A DNA stretch of 38,053 nt from Chitiniphilus eburneus (lineage in GTDB: Bacteria > Pseudomonadota > Gammaproteobacteria > Burkholderiales > Chitinibacteraceae). A program made the translations under genes and the position numbers. Of this stretch, positions 8,146-15,272 are shown piece by piece; position 1 is the stretch's first letter; every line of letters begins with the position of its first letter. The notes below the pieces were generated by a model. It saw only the letters and a list, made by a program, of their open reading frames with translations. It searched no databases and was not told where the DNA came from. Where the stretch lies: assembly GCF_005048205.1 (NCBI RefSeq), contig NZ_SUMF01000034.1:1-38053 (forward strand), in the 5' to 3' direction.

Positions 8146-9096
8146 TCAGCTTTTCAGCAGGAAGGATGCGATGCTCTCGGACAATTTGTGCGGCTCGAAC
8201 TTGGACACATAGCCATCCACGCCCACGGAATGCCCCAGCTTCTGGTTCGATGCGCCGGACAGCGAGGAATGCATCAGGACGGGGATACCGGCGAAGCGGG
8301 GATCGGTCTTGATCAGTCGGGTCAGCATGTAGCCGTCCATTTCGGGCATCTCGACATCCGTCAGTACCAGATGGAGGATATCCTTCACCGGTTTGTCCTG
8401 GATGGCGGCGCTTTGTGCGATCCGTTGCAGTTCGTCCCAGGCGCGCTTGCCGTTGATGGCATGCTGCTGGTGCACGCCCATGGCATTGAGCGTGACTTCG
8501 ATCTGCCGGCGCGCCACGATGGAGTCGTCGGCGAAGAACACCATCTTGTCGGCGAACTTGTGGTCCCGCACGACGAGGCTGGTGTCGATGTTTTCGTCGG
8601 TCTGCGTGGTTTCCGCAAGCACTTTCTCGACGTCCAGCATCATCACCAGCTTGCCGTTGTCCAGCTCGGTCACGGCGGTGACGAGGCCGCCCATCTGGGT
8701 GATCAGCATGTCGGGCGGCACGCGCATCGACGACCAGTCCAGCCGCAGGATGGTATCGACCGCCTCGACCAGAAACCCCTGCGTGTGGCCGTTGTATTCG
8801 GTCACGATCATGATTTCCGGGCGCGTGTTGGTCACGATGCCGGCATACTTGGCAAGATCCACCACGGGCACCAGTACGCCCCGCAGGCTGACCATCCCTT
8901 CCACGGCATCGGACATTTCCGGTGCCTGGGTGATCTCGGGGGTGCGCATGACTTCGCGCACCTTGAATACGTTGATGCCGAAGTTTTCCCGCCGGCCTGA
9001 ACGTTGGTCCACACCCAGGGTGAACAGCAGGATCTCCAGCTTGTTGGTGCCTGCAAGCTTGGTTCGGGCGTCAATGGTTTTCAGAAGTTCGGACAC
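8146..9096 (-). CDS. cheV: CheV-type coupling protein (CheW-REC), copy 2
   Basis: 316 residues and first gene of the chemotaxis operon. The CheW-like domain (~18-160; FGINVFKVREVMRTP, VEGMVSLRGVLVPVV) carries a short insertion (DQRSGRREN) absent from the neighbouring copy. The receiver has FFADDS, the phospho-acceptor in LTDVEMPEMDGY and K in YVSKFEP. The start is GTG, with CGGAG 7 nt upstream. The divergent gap to the sensor kinase (9097-9301) should hold its promoter, but I found no convincing sigma-28, sigma-54 or sigma-70 match on the minus strand. Confidence 0.95.
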   Translation of the reverse strand: MSELLKTIDARTKLAGTNKLEILLFTLGVDQRSGRRENFGINVFKVREVMRTPEITQAPEMSDAVEGMVSLRGVLVPVVDLAKYAGIVTNTRPEIMIVTEYNGHTQGFLVEAVDTILRLDWSSMRVPPDMLITQMGGLVTAVTELDNGKLVMMLDVEKVLAETTQTDENIDTSLVVRDHKFADKMVFFADDSIVARRQIEVTLNAMGVHQQHAINGKRAWDELQRIAQSAAIQDKPVKDILHLVLTDVEMPEMDGYMLTRLIKTDPRFAGIPVLMHSSLSGASNQKLGHSVGVDGYVSKFEPHKLSESIASFLLKS

Positions 9097-9263
9097 GATG
9101 CGACTCCGGGGCGCTAGGCCGATGGGTGGTCGTTAGGAAAACTTACAACCGAGTTGTTGCTCGATTGGAACACAAAGTGAAGGGCAGGGTATGACGAGCA
9201 TCAAGCGCCGGTCAATTGCTCGAAACCCGTAAATACTAATGCCTGCCGGCAATTTCAGTTCTT

Positions 9264-9269
9264 TATAAT
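9264..9269 (+). promoter_or_regulatory. Candidate sigma-70 -10 element of the fleS-like operon
   Basis: TATAAT is a perfect -10 hexamer, 33 nt before the TTG start of the sensor kinase and 20 nt before its AAGGAG ribosome site (9289-9294). The region at the -35 distance (GCCTGC, 9241-9246) is poor, so an activator may be needed. The rest of the 205-bp divergent gap shows no other clear element. Confidence 0.45.
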
Positions 9270-9301
9270 GCAAAAGAACTTAGGGGACAAGGAGCTAGCA
9301 A

Positions 9302-10477
9302 TTGGCAGAACACCCACCAAGTCTGGACCCGAAAGAGCTGGAAACAGCGTTTTCATTATTCACAATGGCGTCCGCGCAGCTCACCGAGGCTTACTCGGAG
9401 CTACAGCAACAGGTCGAATCGCTGACTCGCCAACTGGAGATAACCAATGGAAACCTGGTCCGTGAATTGGAGGAAAAGGCCGCGTTATCCCGCCGCCTTT
9501 CACTATTACTGGCGCATCTGCCAGCAGGTGTTCTGGAAGTTGATGGTTCCGGGAAAGTGATTGCGATGAATCCCGCGGCGCATCGGCTGCTATTTCCACT
9601 GGACGAAGGAATGGATTGGCGTGCATTTACCGAATCGCACCTGGAAATGGATTCGGCCACCGATCTCTGGAGCTATTCCCATTCTGACGTGACTCTGCGA
9701 TTGAATTTAAGTGAAGGGCAAATGCCGGAGGAAAGCAGTCGAATTGTGCTGGTGCAGGATCTGACCGAAAGCTGGACATTGCAGCAGGATCTGGTGCGGC
9801 ATAAACGCCTGGCCGCAATGGGGGAGATGGCGGCCGGATTGGCGCATCAGTTGCGTACGCCATTGGCGACGGCACTGCTTTATAGCGCCAACCTCACCAA
9901 ACCCACGCTGGCGGAGAACGAACGTATCCGTTTCGCGGAAAAAACGCTGATGCGCCTGCGGCATCTGGAGTCGCTGATCCAGAACATGCTGCGCTTCGTG
10001 CGCGGCCAGTCGCTGTCGCAGGAGCGGTTCGACGCGGTGGGCTGTGTCCACGAAGCGCTTCAGACCATGCAGCCGCAACTGGATGCGGCGGGGGTGACGT
10101 TGCATGCGACATTGCCCAAGGCCGGGATGGAGGTCGTGGCCAATCGCAAGGAGTTGCAGGGCGTCATCCTGAACCTGCTTGACAATGGCATGCACGCCAC
10201 CCCGGCTGGTGGCACAATCGCGGTAACCCTGGCGGGCGACAAGGGGGAACTGGTGATTTCCGTGCGCGATACCGGCCGGGGCATGAGCCCGGAGGTCCAG
10301 GAACGCCTGTTCGAGCCCTTTTTCACCACCCGAAAGGATGGAACCGGGCTGGGGTTGGCCATCGTGCAGAATCTGATGTCACAGTTCGGTGGTAGTGTGG
10401 CGGTTTCGTCGTCCCCCGGGCAGGGCAGCGAGTTCGTGCTACGGTTGCCACTGTGGGTGTCGCCATCTAATGTATGA
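9302..10477 (+). CDS. PAS-domain sensor histidine kinase, FleS/FlrB-like
   Basis: 391 residues, with no transmembrane segment, hence cytosolic. A short coiled coil (~25-70) is followed by a PAS-like domain (~70-155). The HisKA domain has the phospho-acceptor H182 in GLAHQLRTPLATALLY. The HATPase has an N box (ILNLLDNGMHAT), G1 (RDTGRGM), F box (FEPFFTTRKDGTGLGL) and a terminal G box. Size, layout and position ahead of the sigma-54 activator at 13478 fit FleS/FlrB, which phosphorylates FleR/FlrC in the flagellar cascade. The start is TTG with AAGGAG 7 nt upstream; the next in-frame ATG (9365) would remove 21 residues. Three genes separate it from its presumed partner. Confidence 0.85.
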   Translation: MAEHPPSLDPKELETAFSLFTMASAQLTEAYSELQQQVESLTRQLEITNGNLVRELEEKAALSRRLSLLLAHLPAGVLEVDGSGKVIAMNPAAHRLLFPLDEGMDWRAFTESHLEMDSATDLWSYSHSDVTLRLNLSEGQMPEESSRIVLVQDLTESWTLQQDLVRHKRLAAMGEMAAGLAHQLRTPLATALLYSANLTKPTLAENERIRFAEKTLMRLRHLESLIQNMLRFVRGQSLSQERFDAVGCVHEALQTMQPQLDAAGVTLHATLPKAGMEVVANRKELQGVILNLLDNGMHATPAGGTIAVTLAGDKGELVISVRDTGRGMSPEVQERLFEPFFTTRKDGTGLGLAIVQNLMSQFGGSVAVSSSPGQGSEFVLRLPLWVSPSNV

Positions 10478-10557
10478 TGAGCGCCGGCATGGCTTAAGGG
10501 TTGTGTCAGTATGTCAAGAATGCTTGGATTTGAAACCGTACAAGAGGTTGATTTCGT

Positions 10558-10863
10558 ATGACGCCAACCGTTGAGATCGAAGGGGATGTGGGTCGTGTCA
10601 TCCTCTCCGGGCAGTTCGACTTCAGCGCGCACCGGGAATTTCGCCAGGTGTGCGAAACGCTGATCGCGGATCCGTCGGTGAAGGAAGTGCTGGTCGATTT
10701 CCAGAATGTGAATTACCTGGACAGCTCTGCGCTGGGCATGTTGTTGCTATTGAAGGAAAAGATTGGCGTGGCGAACAAGAGCCTGGCGCTGGTCAACTGC
10801 CGGGATACCGTCAAGCAAGTGCTGGAGATCGCCTGCTTCGGCAAGATCTTCACGATACGCTGA
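10558..10863 (+). CDS. STAS-domain anti-sigma-factor antagonist, HsbA-like
   Basis: 101 residues, a single STAS domain of the SpoIIAA/RsbV type. The signature VNYLDSSALGMLL places the regulatory phospho-serine at S56/S57. Such proteins bind an anti-sigma factor or other partner when unphosphorylated and are released by a HATPase-type kinase. The gene ends 12 nt before the REC-PP2C-HATPase protein, which carries both the matching kinase-type and phosphatase domains. That pairing recalls Pseudomonas HsbA/HsbR, where HsbA binds FlgM. The AGAGG site is 10 nt upstream. Family firm; HsbA equivalence inferred from neighbours. Confidence 0.88.
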   Translation: MTPTVEIEGDVGRVILSGQFDFSAHREFRQVCETLIADPSVKEVLVDFQNVNYLDSSALGMLLLLKEKIGVANKSLALVNCRDTVKQVLEIACFGKIFTIR

Positions 10864-10875
10864 CCTGTTCCACGC

Positions 10876-12591
10876 ATGAAAATACTGGTCGTTGACGATA
10901 CCGAAGCGGTGTTATTGCTGATTTCCCGGTTCGTCGAGGCCCTGGGGCATACATCCATTGTTGCCCGCGATGGCGGGCAGGCCGTCGAGGTGTGGCGGGC
11001 CGAGCGGCCCGACATGGTCCTGATGGACATGATGATGCCGGTGATGAGCGGCCCGGAAGCCGCCATCGCCATCAAGCAGGAGGCGGGCGCCAGTTGGGTG
11101 CCGGTGGTGTTCGTCACCGGGATCGGTGAAGAGAACCGCCTTGCCGAAGCCATCGAGCGCGGTGGCGACGATTACATCAACAAGCCGGTCAACTTCCGGG
11201 TTCTCGAGGCCAAGCTCAAGGCCTTCGACCGCACGCTGGAACTCAATCGCAAGGTGCGCGAGCAATCCGCCAAGCTGGCGGATTACTACGACCGCGCCGA
11301 GGAAGAAAAGCGCGTGGTGCGCCATCTGATGGAACAGATGGTCAACGCCGAACGGCTGTACGACCCCTTGCTCGAATACTGGCTCACGCCGGCGGAAAGC
11401 CTCTCGGGCGACCTGATCGCGGCGGCGCGCACGCCGGGCCAATCCCTCTATGTGCTGCTGGCCGACGGGATCGGCCACGGCCTGACCGCCGCCTTGAACG
11501 TGCTGCCGCTGACCCAGCCGTTCTACAGCATGACCGAGAAGGGCTACGCGCTTTCCGACATCCTCACCGAAATGAACAACAAGGTGCGGCAGGTCCTGCC
11601 GGTGGGGCGCTTCGTCGCGGTGGTGCTGATCGCCATCGACGAGGTCAACGGCTGGGTGGATGTCTGGAACGGCGGCATGCCGGGTGTGCAACTGATCGGG
11701 CTGGACGGCACCAGCCTGCATGTCTGGAAGTCGGCGCACCTGCCGCTGGGGATCGTGCCGACCGAGGCGATGGATGTCATTCCCGAGCGGCATTACTTCG
11801 ATTCGCCCGGCAGCGTGGTGGCGTATTCGGACGGCCTGATCGAGGCGCGCAGCCCGCTGGGCGAACCATTCGGCGCCGCGCGGCTGATGGAAACGCTCGC
11901 CAACTGCCCGCCGGAGGAGCGGATGGCGGAGGTCAAGCGTTTGCTGACCGTCCACCTCGACAGCGCCCCGCACCACGACGATATCTCGCTGATCATGGCG
12001 CATTGCGGCCTGCCCCAGCGCATCCTGCCCGAAGAGGGCCCCCCGGGGGGGGCGCCCGACCTGAGCGGCTTGCAGGAAACCGACGAACCGCAGTGGCGCT
12101 ACGGCCTCACGCTGGGCGCGCATGAGTTGCAGCATATCAACACCGTGCCGTTCATGATGAACTTCATCAACAAGGTGATCGCTTCCAACGAAAGCCAGTC
12201 CGATGTGTTCCTGATCCTGACCGAATTGTTCGTCAATGCGCTCGATCACGGCGTGCTGGGGATGGATTCTTCGCTCAAGCGCGAGCCGGAAGGCATAGAG
12301 TTCTATCTGAACGAGCGGGCCAAGCGGCTGGCTGGCCTGACGCAAGGCCAACTGGAGCTCGATCTCTCGGGCATGCGCATCGACGGCCAGGATTACCTGC
12401 GCATCGTGGTCAAGGATAGTGGGCAAGGGTTCGACTGGCGGCACTGGCTGGCCCAGGACCTGGCTTTTGCCGGCGGCCTCAGCGGTCGCGGCATCGCCCT
12501 GGTCCGCGCGCTGTGCGCGTCGTTGCAATATCGTGGCACGGGGAGCGAAGTGCATGCCTACTATCGCATCAAAGGCGCGCGGCAGGATTAG
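10876..12591 (+). CDS. REC-PP2C-HATPase partner-switching regulator, HsbR-like
   Basis: 571 residues with three domains. A receiver (1-~120) has D7-D8, phospho-acceptor D51 (LMDMMMP), T81 and K103. A coiled linker (~120-160) follows. A SpoIIE/PP2C phosphatase (~165-375) has G178-D179, D197-G198 (LADGIGHG), YSDG at 317-320 and HHDD at 366-369. A C-terminal RsbW-type HATPase (~410-565) has E450/N454 (LTELFVNALDHG), G1 (KDSGQGFD, 513-520) and a GRGIALVRAL G2 box. The whole order equals P. aeruginosa HsbR, which both phosphorylates and dephosphorylates HsbA under control of receiver phosphorylation by HptB. No HptB is visible here. It follows the STAS gene by 12 nt, surely cotranscribed. Confidence 0.9.
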   Translation: MKILVVDDTEAVLLLISRFVEALGHTSIVARDGGQAVEVWRAERPDMVLMDMMMPVMSGPEAAIAIKQEAGASWVPVVFVTGIGEENRLAEAIERGGDDYINKPVNFRVLEAKLKAFDRTLELNRKVREQSAKLADYYDRAEEEKRVVRHLMEQMVNAERLYDPLLEYWLTPAESLSGDLIAAARTPGQSLYVLLADGIGHGLTAALNVLPLTQPFYSMTEKGYALSDILTEMNNKVRQVLPVGRFVAVVLIAIDEVNGWVDVWNGGMPGVQLIGLDGTSLHVWKSAHLPLGIVPTEAMDVIPERHYFDSPGSVVAYSDGLIEARSPLGEPFGAARLMETLANCPPEERMAEVKRLLTVHLDSAPHHDDISLIMAHCGLPQRILPEEGPPGGAPDLSGLQETDEPQWRYGLTLGAHELQHINTVPFMMNFINKVIASNESQSDVFLILTELFVNALDHGVLGMDSSLKREPEGIEFYLNERAKRLAGLTQGQLELDLSGMRIDGQDYLRIVVKDSGQGFDWRHWLAQDLAFAGGLSGRGIALVRALCASLQYRGTGSEVHAYYRIKGARQD

Positions 12592-12706
12592 CACACCATT
12601 CCTTGAGTTAGGTCGATTCGCCCTGGAGCACTTGCACCCCGGCAAGAGCCTGTTCACCATGTTGCCTTTCTGTTTTGTTCCCTAATTCCGCCGCGACGAT
12701 CTCCAC

Positions 12707-13420
12707 ATGGCAGCAGACAAAGACCAACGACGCGGCCCGCAGGGGAGCCCCCCCTCCATCCTCGAGCTTCCGACGATCTCGGTGCCTCCCAGCCACAGCG
12801 CGGATATCGTGTTGCCGCTGCACCCGCGCGTGCCGGCCAGGCTGGAGCGTGTCATCGTGGTGGGCGCCTCCACCGGGGGGACGGAAGCCCTCAAGGATCT
12901 GCTGCTGCCCATCCCCGCGCACGCGCCGCCGATCCTGATCGCGCAGCACATGCCGGAACTGTTCACCAAATCCTTCGCCGAACGCCTTAATTCCATTTGT
13001 AAAATCACCGTCAAGGAAGCAAAGCAGGGCGAGCGGATTCTGCCGGGGCATGCCTATGTGGCGCCTGGCCATTCTCATCTGCTGCTGGCCGGTTCGCCCG
13101 GCAGCTATGTCTGCGAACTGTCGCAGGCACCGCCGGTGAACCGGCATCGGCCGTCCGTGGATGTGCTGTTCCGTTCCGCGGCCAATGTCGGTGGCCGGAA
13201 CATCTTTGGCGTGATCCTCACCGGCATGGGCCGCGATGGCGCCCAGGGCATGCGTGAGTTGCACGACGCGGGCGCGTACAACATCGCCCAGGATGCCGCC
13301 AGTTGCGTGGTGTTCGGCATGCCCAAGGAGGCGATTGCGCTCGGGGGCGTCAACGAGATTCTGCCGCTGCGGGAAATCGCCGCGCGCCTGATGGTGCTGG
13401 TCACCAAATTTGGTGGATAG
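12707..13420 (+). CDS. Receiver-less CheB-type methylesterase
   Basis: 237 residues. Only the CheB catalytic domain (~47-235) is present. The triad is S55 (GASTGGT), H81 (AQHMP) and D177 ([11 protein letters not shown]). The N-terminal ~45 residues are Pro/Ser-rich and low in complexity where full-length CheB would carry a receiver and linker. CheB removes glutamyl methyl groups from chemoreceptors and deamidates glutamines. A version without the receiver would be unregulated by CheA or regulated another way. It lies between the HsbR-like gene and the sigma-54 regulator rather than in the che operon, and no CheR is in the window. The ribosome site is weak; the start is the first ATG of the frame. 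Confidence 0.88.
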   Translation: MAADKDQRRGPQGSPPSILELPTISVPPSHSADIVLPLHPRVPARLERVIVVGASTGGTEALKDLLLPIPAHAPPILIAQHMPELFTKSFAERLNSICKITVKEAKQGERILPGHAYVAPGHSHLLLAGSPGSYVCELSQAPPVNRHRPSVDVLFRSAANVGGRNIFGVILTGMGRDGAQGMRELHDAGAYNIAQDAASCVVFGMPKEAIALGGVNEILPLREIAARLMVLVTKFGG

Positions 13421-13423
13421 GCG

Positions 13424-13444
13424 CCCCGGGCGGCAGGCCCGGGG
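13424..13444 (+). other. GC-rich hairpin between cheB-like gene and fleR-like gene
   Basis: Perfect 8-bp inverted repeat CCCCGGGC / GCCCGGGG around a 5-nt loop, just after the cheB-like stop codon. No T-run follows, so it is more likely an RNA-processing or pausing hairpin than a full terminator. Confidence 0.5.
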
Positions 13445-13477
13445 GATGCCGGACTATTTACAGAGGGAGAATCGTGC

Positions 13478-14821
13478 ATGTCGTTGCCGATCCTGATCGT
13501 CGAAGACGACGATGACCTGCGGGATGCGCTGACCGATACGCTGGAGCTGGGCGGTTACTCGGTATTGAGTGCCAGCGATGGCGCGGCTGCGCTGAAGCGG
13601 CTGGAGAACGAACGCGTCGCGCTGGTGCTGTCCGACGTGCAGATGCAGCCCATGGATGGCGAAACGCTGCTGTACGAGGTCAAGCACCGCTATCCGTGGC
13701 TGCCGGTGATGCTGATGACCGCCTACGGCGTGGTGGAAAAGGCCGTGGCCGCGTTGCACGCCGGCGCCTGCCACTACCTGCCCAAGCCCTTCGAGCCCGA
13801 CCAGTTGTTGCAGGAGGTGGCCAAGTACATGCTGCCCGGCAGTGAGGACGATACCGTCATCGCCGAGGACCCGGCCATGCGCGGGCTGCTGGACATGGCG
13901 CGACGGGTTGCCGCCTCCGATGCCTCGGTGCTGATTTCCGGCGAATCGGGCTCCGGCAAGGAGGTGCTGGCGCGTTTCATCCACCGTACCAGCACGCGGG
14001 CGGAACATGCCTTCGTGGCGGTCAATTGCGCCGCGGTGCCGGAGCAACTGCTCGAATCCACTTTCTTCGGCCATGAGCGCGGTGCGTTCACCGGCGCGGC
14101 GAGCCAGCATATCGGCAAGTTCGAACAGGCCAACGGCGGAACGCTGCTGCTGGACGAAGTGACCGAAATGCCGCTGCCGCTACAGGCCAAGCTGCTGCGG
14201 GTATTGCAGGAACGGGAAGTCGAGCGGGTAGGGGGCGCGCGGCCGATCCGCGTGGATGTGCGGGTGGTTGCAACCAGCAACCGCGATATTGCCGACGCCG
14301 TTGCGGCGGGGCAGTTCCGCGAAGACCTGTATTACCGCCTGAACGTGTTTCCGCTGCATCTGCCGGCGCTGCGGGAGCGGCCATCGGACATCCTGCCGCT
14401 GGCGCGGGCGATGCTGGCGCGGCATGCCGCGCGCATCGGGCGCCGCCCGCCGACCCTGAGCCATGCCGCGGAGCAGATGCTGGAGGCCAATGGCTGGGAA
14501 GGCAATATCCGCGAGCTGGACAACGTGATCCAGCGGGCGCTGATTCTCGCGCCGGGCGACGAAATCCAGGCGGAGCACCTGTATTTGCCGACCGTACCGG
14601 CAAAAGCTGCCGTCGCGGCGTCTGTCCGGTCGTCGGGTGAGACTGGCGAAAACACGGCTCCGACCGATATCAAGGGGTTGGAGAAGCACCATATTCTTGA
14701 AACACTGAAGGCCTGTGGGGGCGTTCGCAAGCTGGCGGCGGAGCGGCTGGGCATGAGCGAACGCACGTTGCGCTACAAGTTGCAGCAGTATCGCGAAGAG
14801 GACGGCGCCGACCCGGTGTAG
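13478..14821 (+). CDS. Sigma-54-dependent response regulator, FleR/FlrC-like
   Basis: 447 residues. The receiver has phospho-acceptor D53 (LSDVQMQPMDG), T81 and K103. The AAA+ domain has Walker A GESGSGKE (155-162), the sigma-54-contacting GAFTGA loop (202-207), Walker B LLLDE (223-227) and the FREDLYYRLNVFPL sensor region. A Fis-type helix-turn-helix ends the protein (~398-440; LAAERLGMSERTLRYKL). It matches FleR/FlrC, activator of late sigma-54 flagellar genes. A near-consensus sigma-54 promoter lies 26 nt downstream, before fliE. GAGGGAG is upstream of the ATG. The presumed cognate kinase is at 9302-10477. Confidence 0.92.
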   Translation: MSLPILIVEDDDDLRDALTDTLELGGYSVLSASDGAAALKRLENERVALVLSDVQMQPMDGETLLYEVKHRYPWLPVMLMTAYGVVEKAVAALHAGACHYLPKPFEPDQLLQEVAKYMLPGSEDDTVIAEDPAMRGLLDMARRVAASDASVLISGESGSGKEVLARFIHRTSTRAEHAFVAVNCAAVPEQLLESTFFGHERGAFTGAASQHIGKFEQANGGTLLLDEVTEMPLPLQAKLLRVLQEREVERVGGARPIRVDVRVVATSNRDIADAVAAGQFREDLYYRLNVFPLHLPALRERPSDILPLARAMLARHAARIGRRPPTLSHAAEQMLEANGWEGNIRELDNVIQRALILAPGDEIQAEHLYLPTVPAKAAVAASVRSSGETGENTAPTDIKGLEKHHILETLKACGGVRKLAAERLGMSERTLRYKLQQYREEDGADPV

Positions 14822-14846
14822 CATGAATGTGCCAGCGCGCTGTCCC

Positions 14847-14862
14847 TGGCGCAGGAATTGCT
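14847..14862 (+). promoter_or_regulatory. Sigma-54 promoter of the fliE operon
   Basis: TGGCGCAGGAATTGCT matches the -24/-12 consensus TGGCACG-N4-TTGCW at all key positions: GG at 14848-14849 and GC at 14860-14861, separated by exactly 10 nt. Transcription would start near 14873, giving a ~40-nt leader to fliE (14914). The gene just upstream encodes a FleR/FlrC-like sigma-54 activator. Confidence 0.88.
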
Positions 14863-14913
14863 TGCTCCCGTATCGTTACGGCCCCTACAATTTCGCTTGA
14901 AGGAAGGCGAGTC

Positions 14914-15237
14914 ATGAGCGTGCAAGGTATCGACCAACTGCTGGGTGAATTGAAGGCCATGTCCTCGCTGGCAGCGGGACAGGCTCCGGCACAGGCGCCC
15001 GCCGCGAATGAAGGCCCGGATTTCTCCGATCTGCTGAAGAGTTCGCTCGACCAGGTGAACCAGATGCAACAGGAGGCCCAGGCCCAGCAGGCGGCATTCC
15101 AGGCCGGCGAACCCCAGGCCGATTTGCAGGACGTGATGGTATCGCTGCAAAAGGCCAGCCTCTCCTTCCAGACCATGGTGCAAGTACGGAACAAGCTCGT
15201 CAGCGCCTATCAAGAAATTATGAACATGCAGGTCTGA
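14914..15237 (+). CDS. fliE: Flagellar hook-basal body adaptor FliE
   Basis: 107 residues. FliE links the MS-ring to the rod and is among the first export substrates. The C-terminal half (DLQDVMVSLQKASLSFQTMVQVRNKLVSAYQEIMNMQV) is the conserved FliE signature; the N-terminal half is Ala/Gln-rich. Length matches the family (~105). AAGGAAGG lies 7 nt upstream of the ATG; the frame is open farther upstream, but that part overlaps the sigma-54 promoter and is not coding. First gene of fliEFGHIJ. Confidence 0.95.
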   Translation: MSVQGIDQLLGELKAMSSLAAGQAPAQAPAANEGPDFSDLLKSSLDQVNQMQQEAQAQQAAFQAGEPQADLQDVMVSLQKASLSFQTMVQVRNKLVSAYQEIMNMQV

Positions 15238-15272
15238 CTGCGGGTTCTGCTCGGGGCGATTCACGGTAATTT

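Noticed and set aside
9097-9301. Sigma-28 or sigma-54 promoter for the cheV-led operon
   Set aside because: Several partial matches (GCCGAT, TTGCT) have wrong spacing or orientation; no convincing -35/-10 or -24/-12 pair on the minus strand.
10490-10505. Sigma-54 promoter before the STAS gene (TGGC-N7-TTGTG)
   Set aside because: The essential -12 GC is GT, and the location is just after the kinase stop codon; too weak to call.
10389-10574. Small open frame overlapping the kinase end and the STAS start
   Set aside because: Uses the wrong frame across two real genes; Cys-rich translation without a ribosome site.
10912-12660. 582-codon open frame on the minus strand opposite the HsbR-like gene
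   Set aside because: Antisense shadow in GC-rich DNA; no domain motifs, His/Arg/Gln-rich translation, while the plus strand codes three intact domains.
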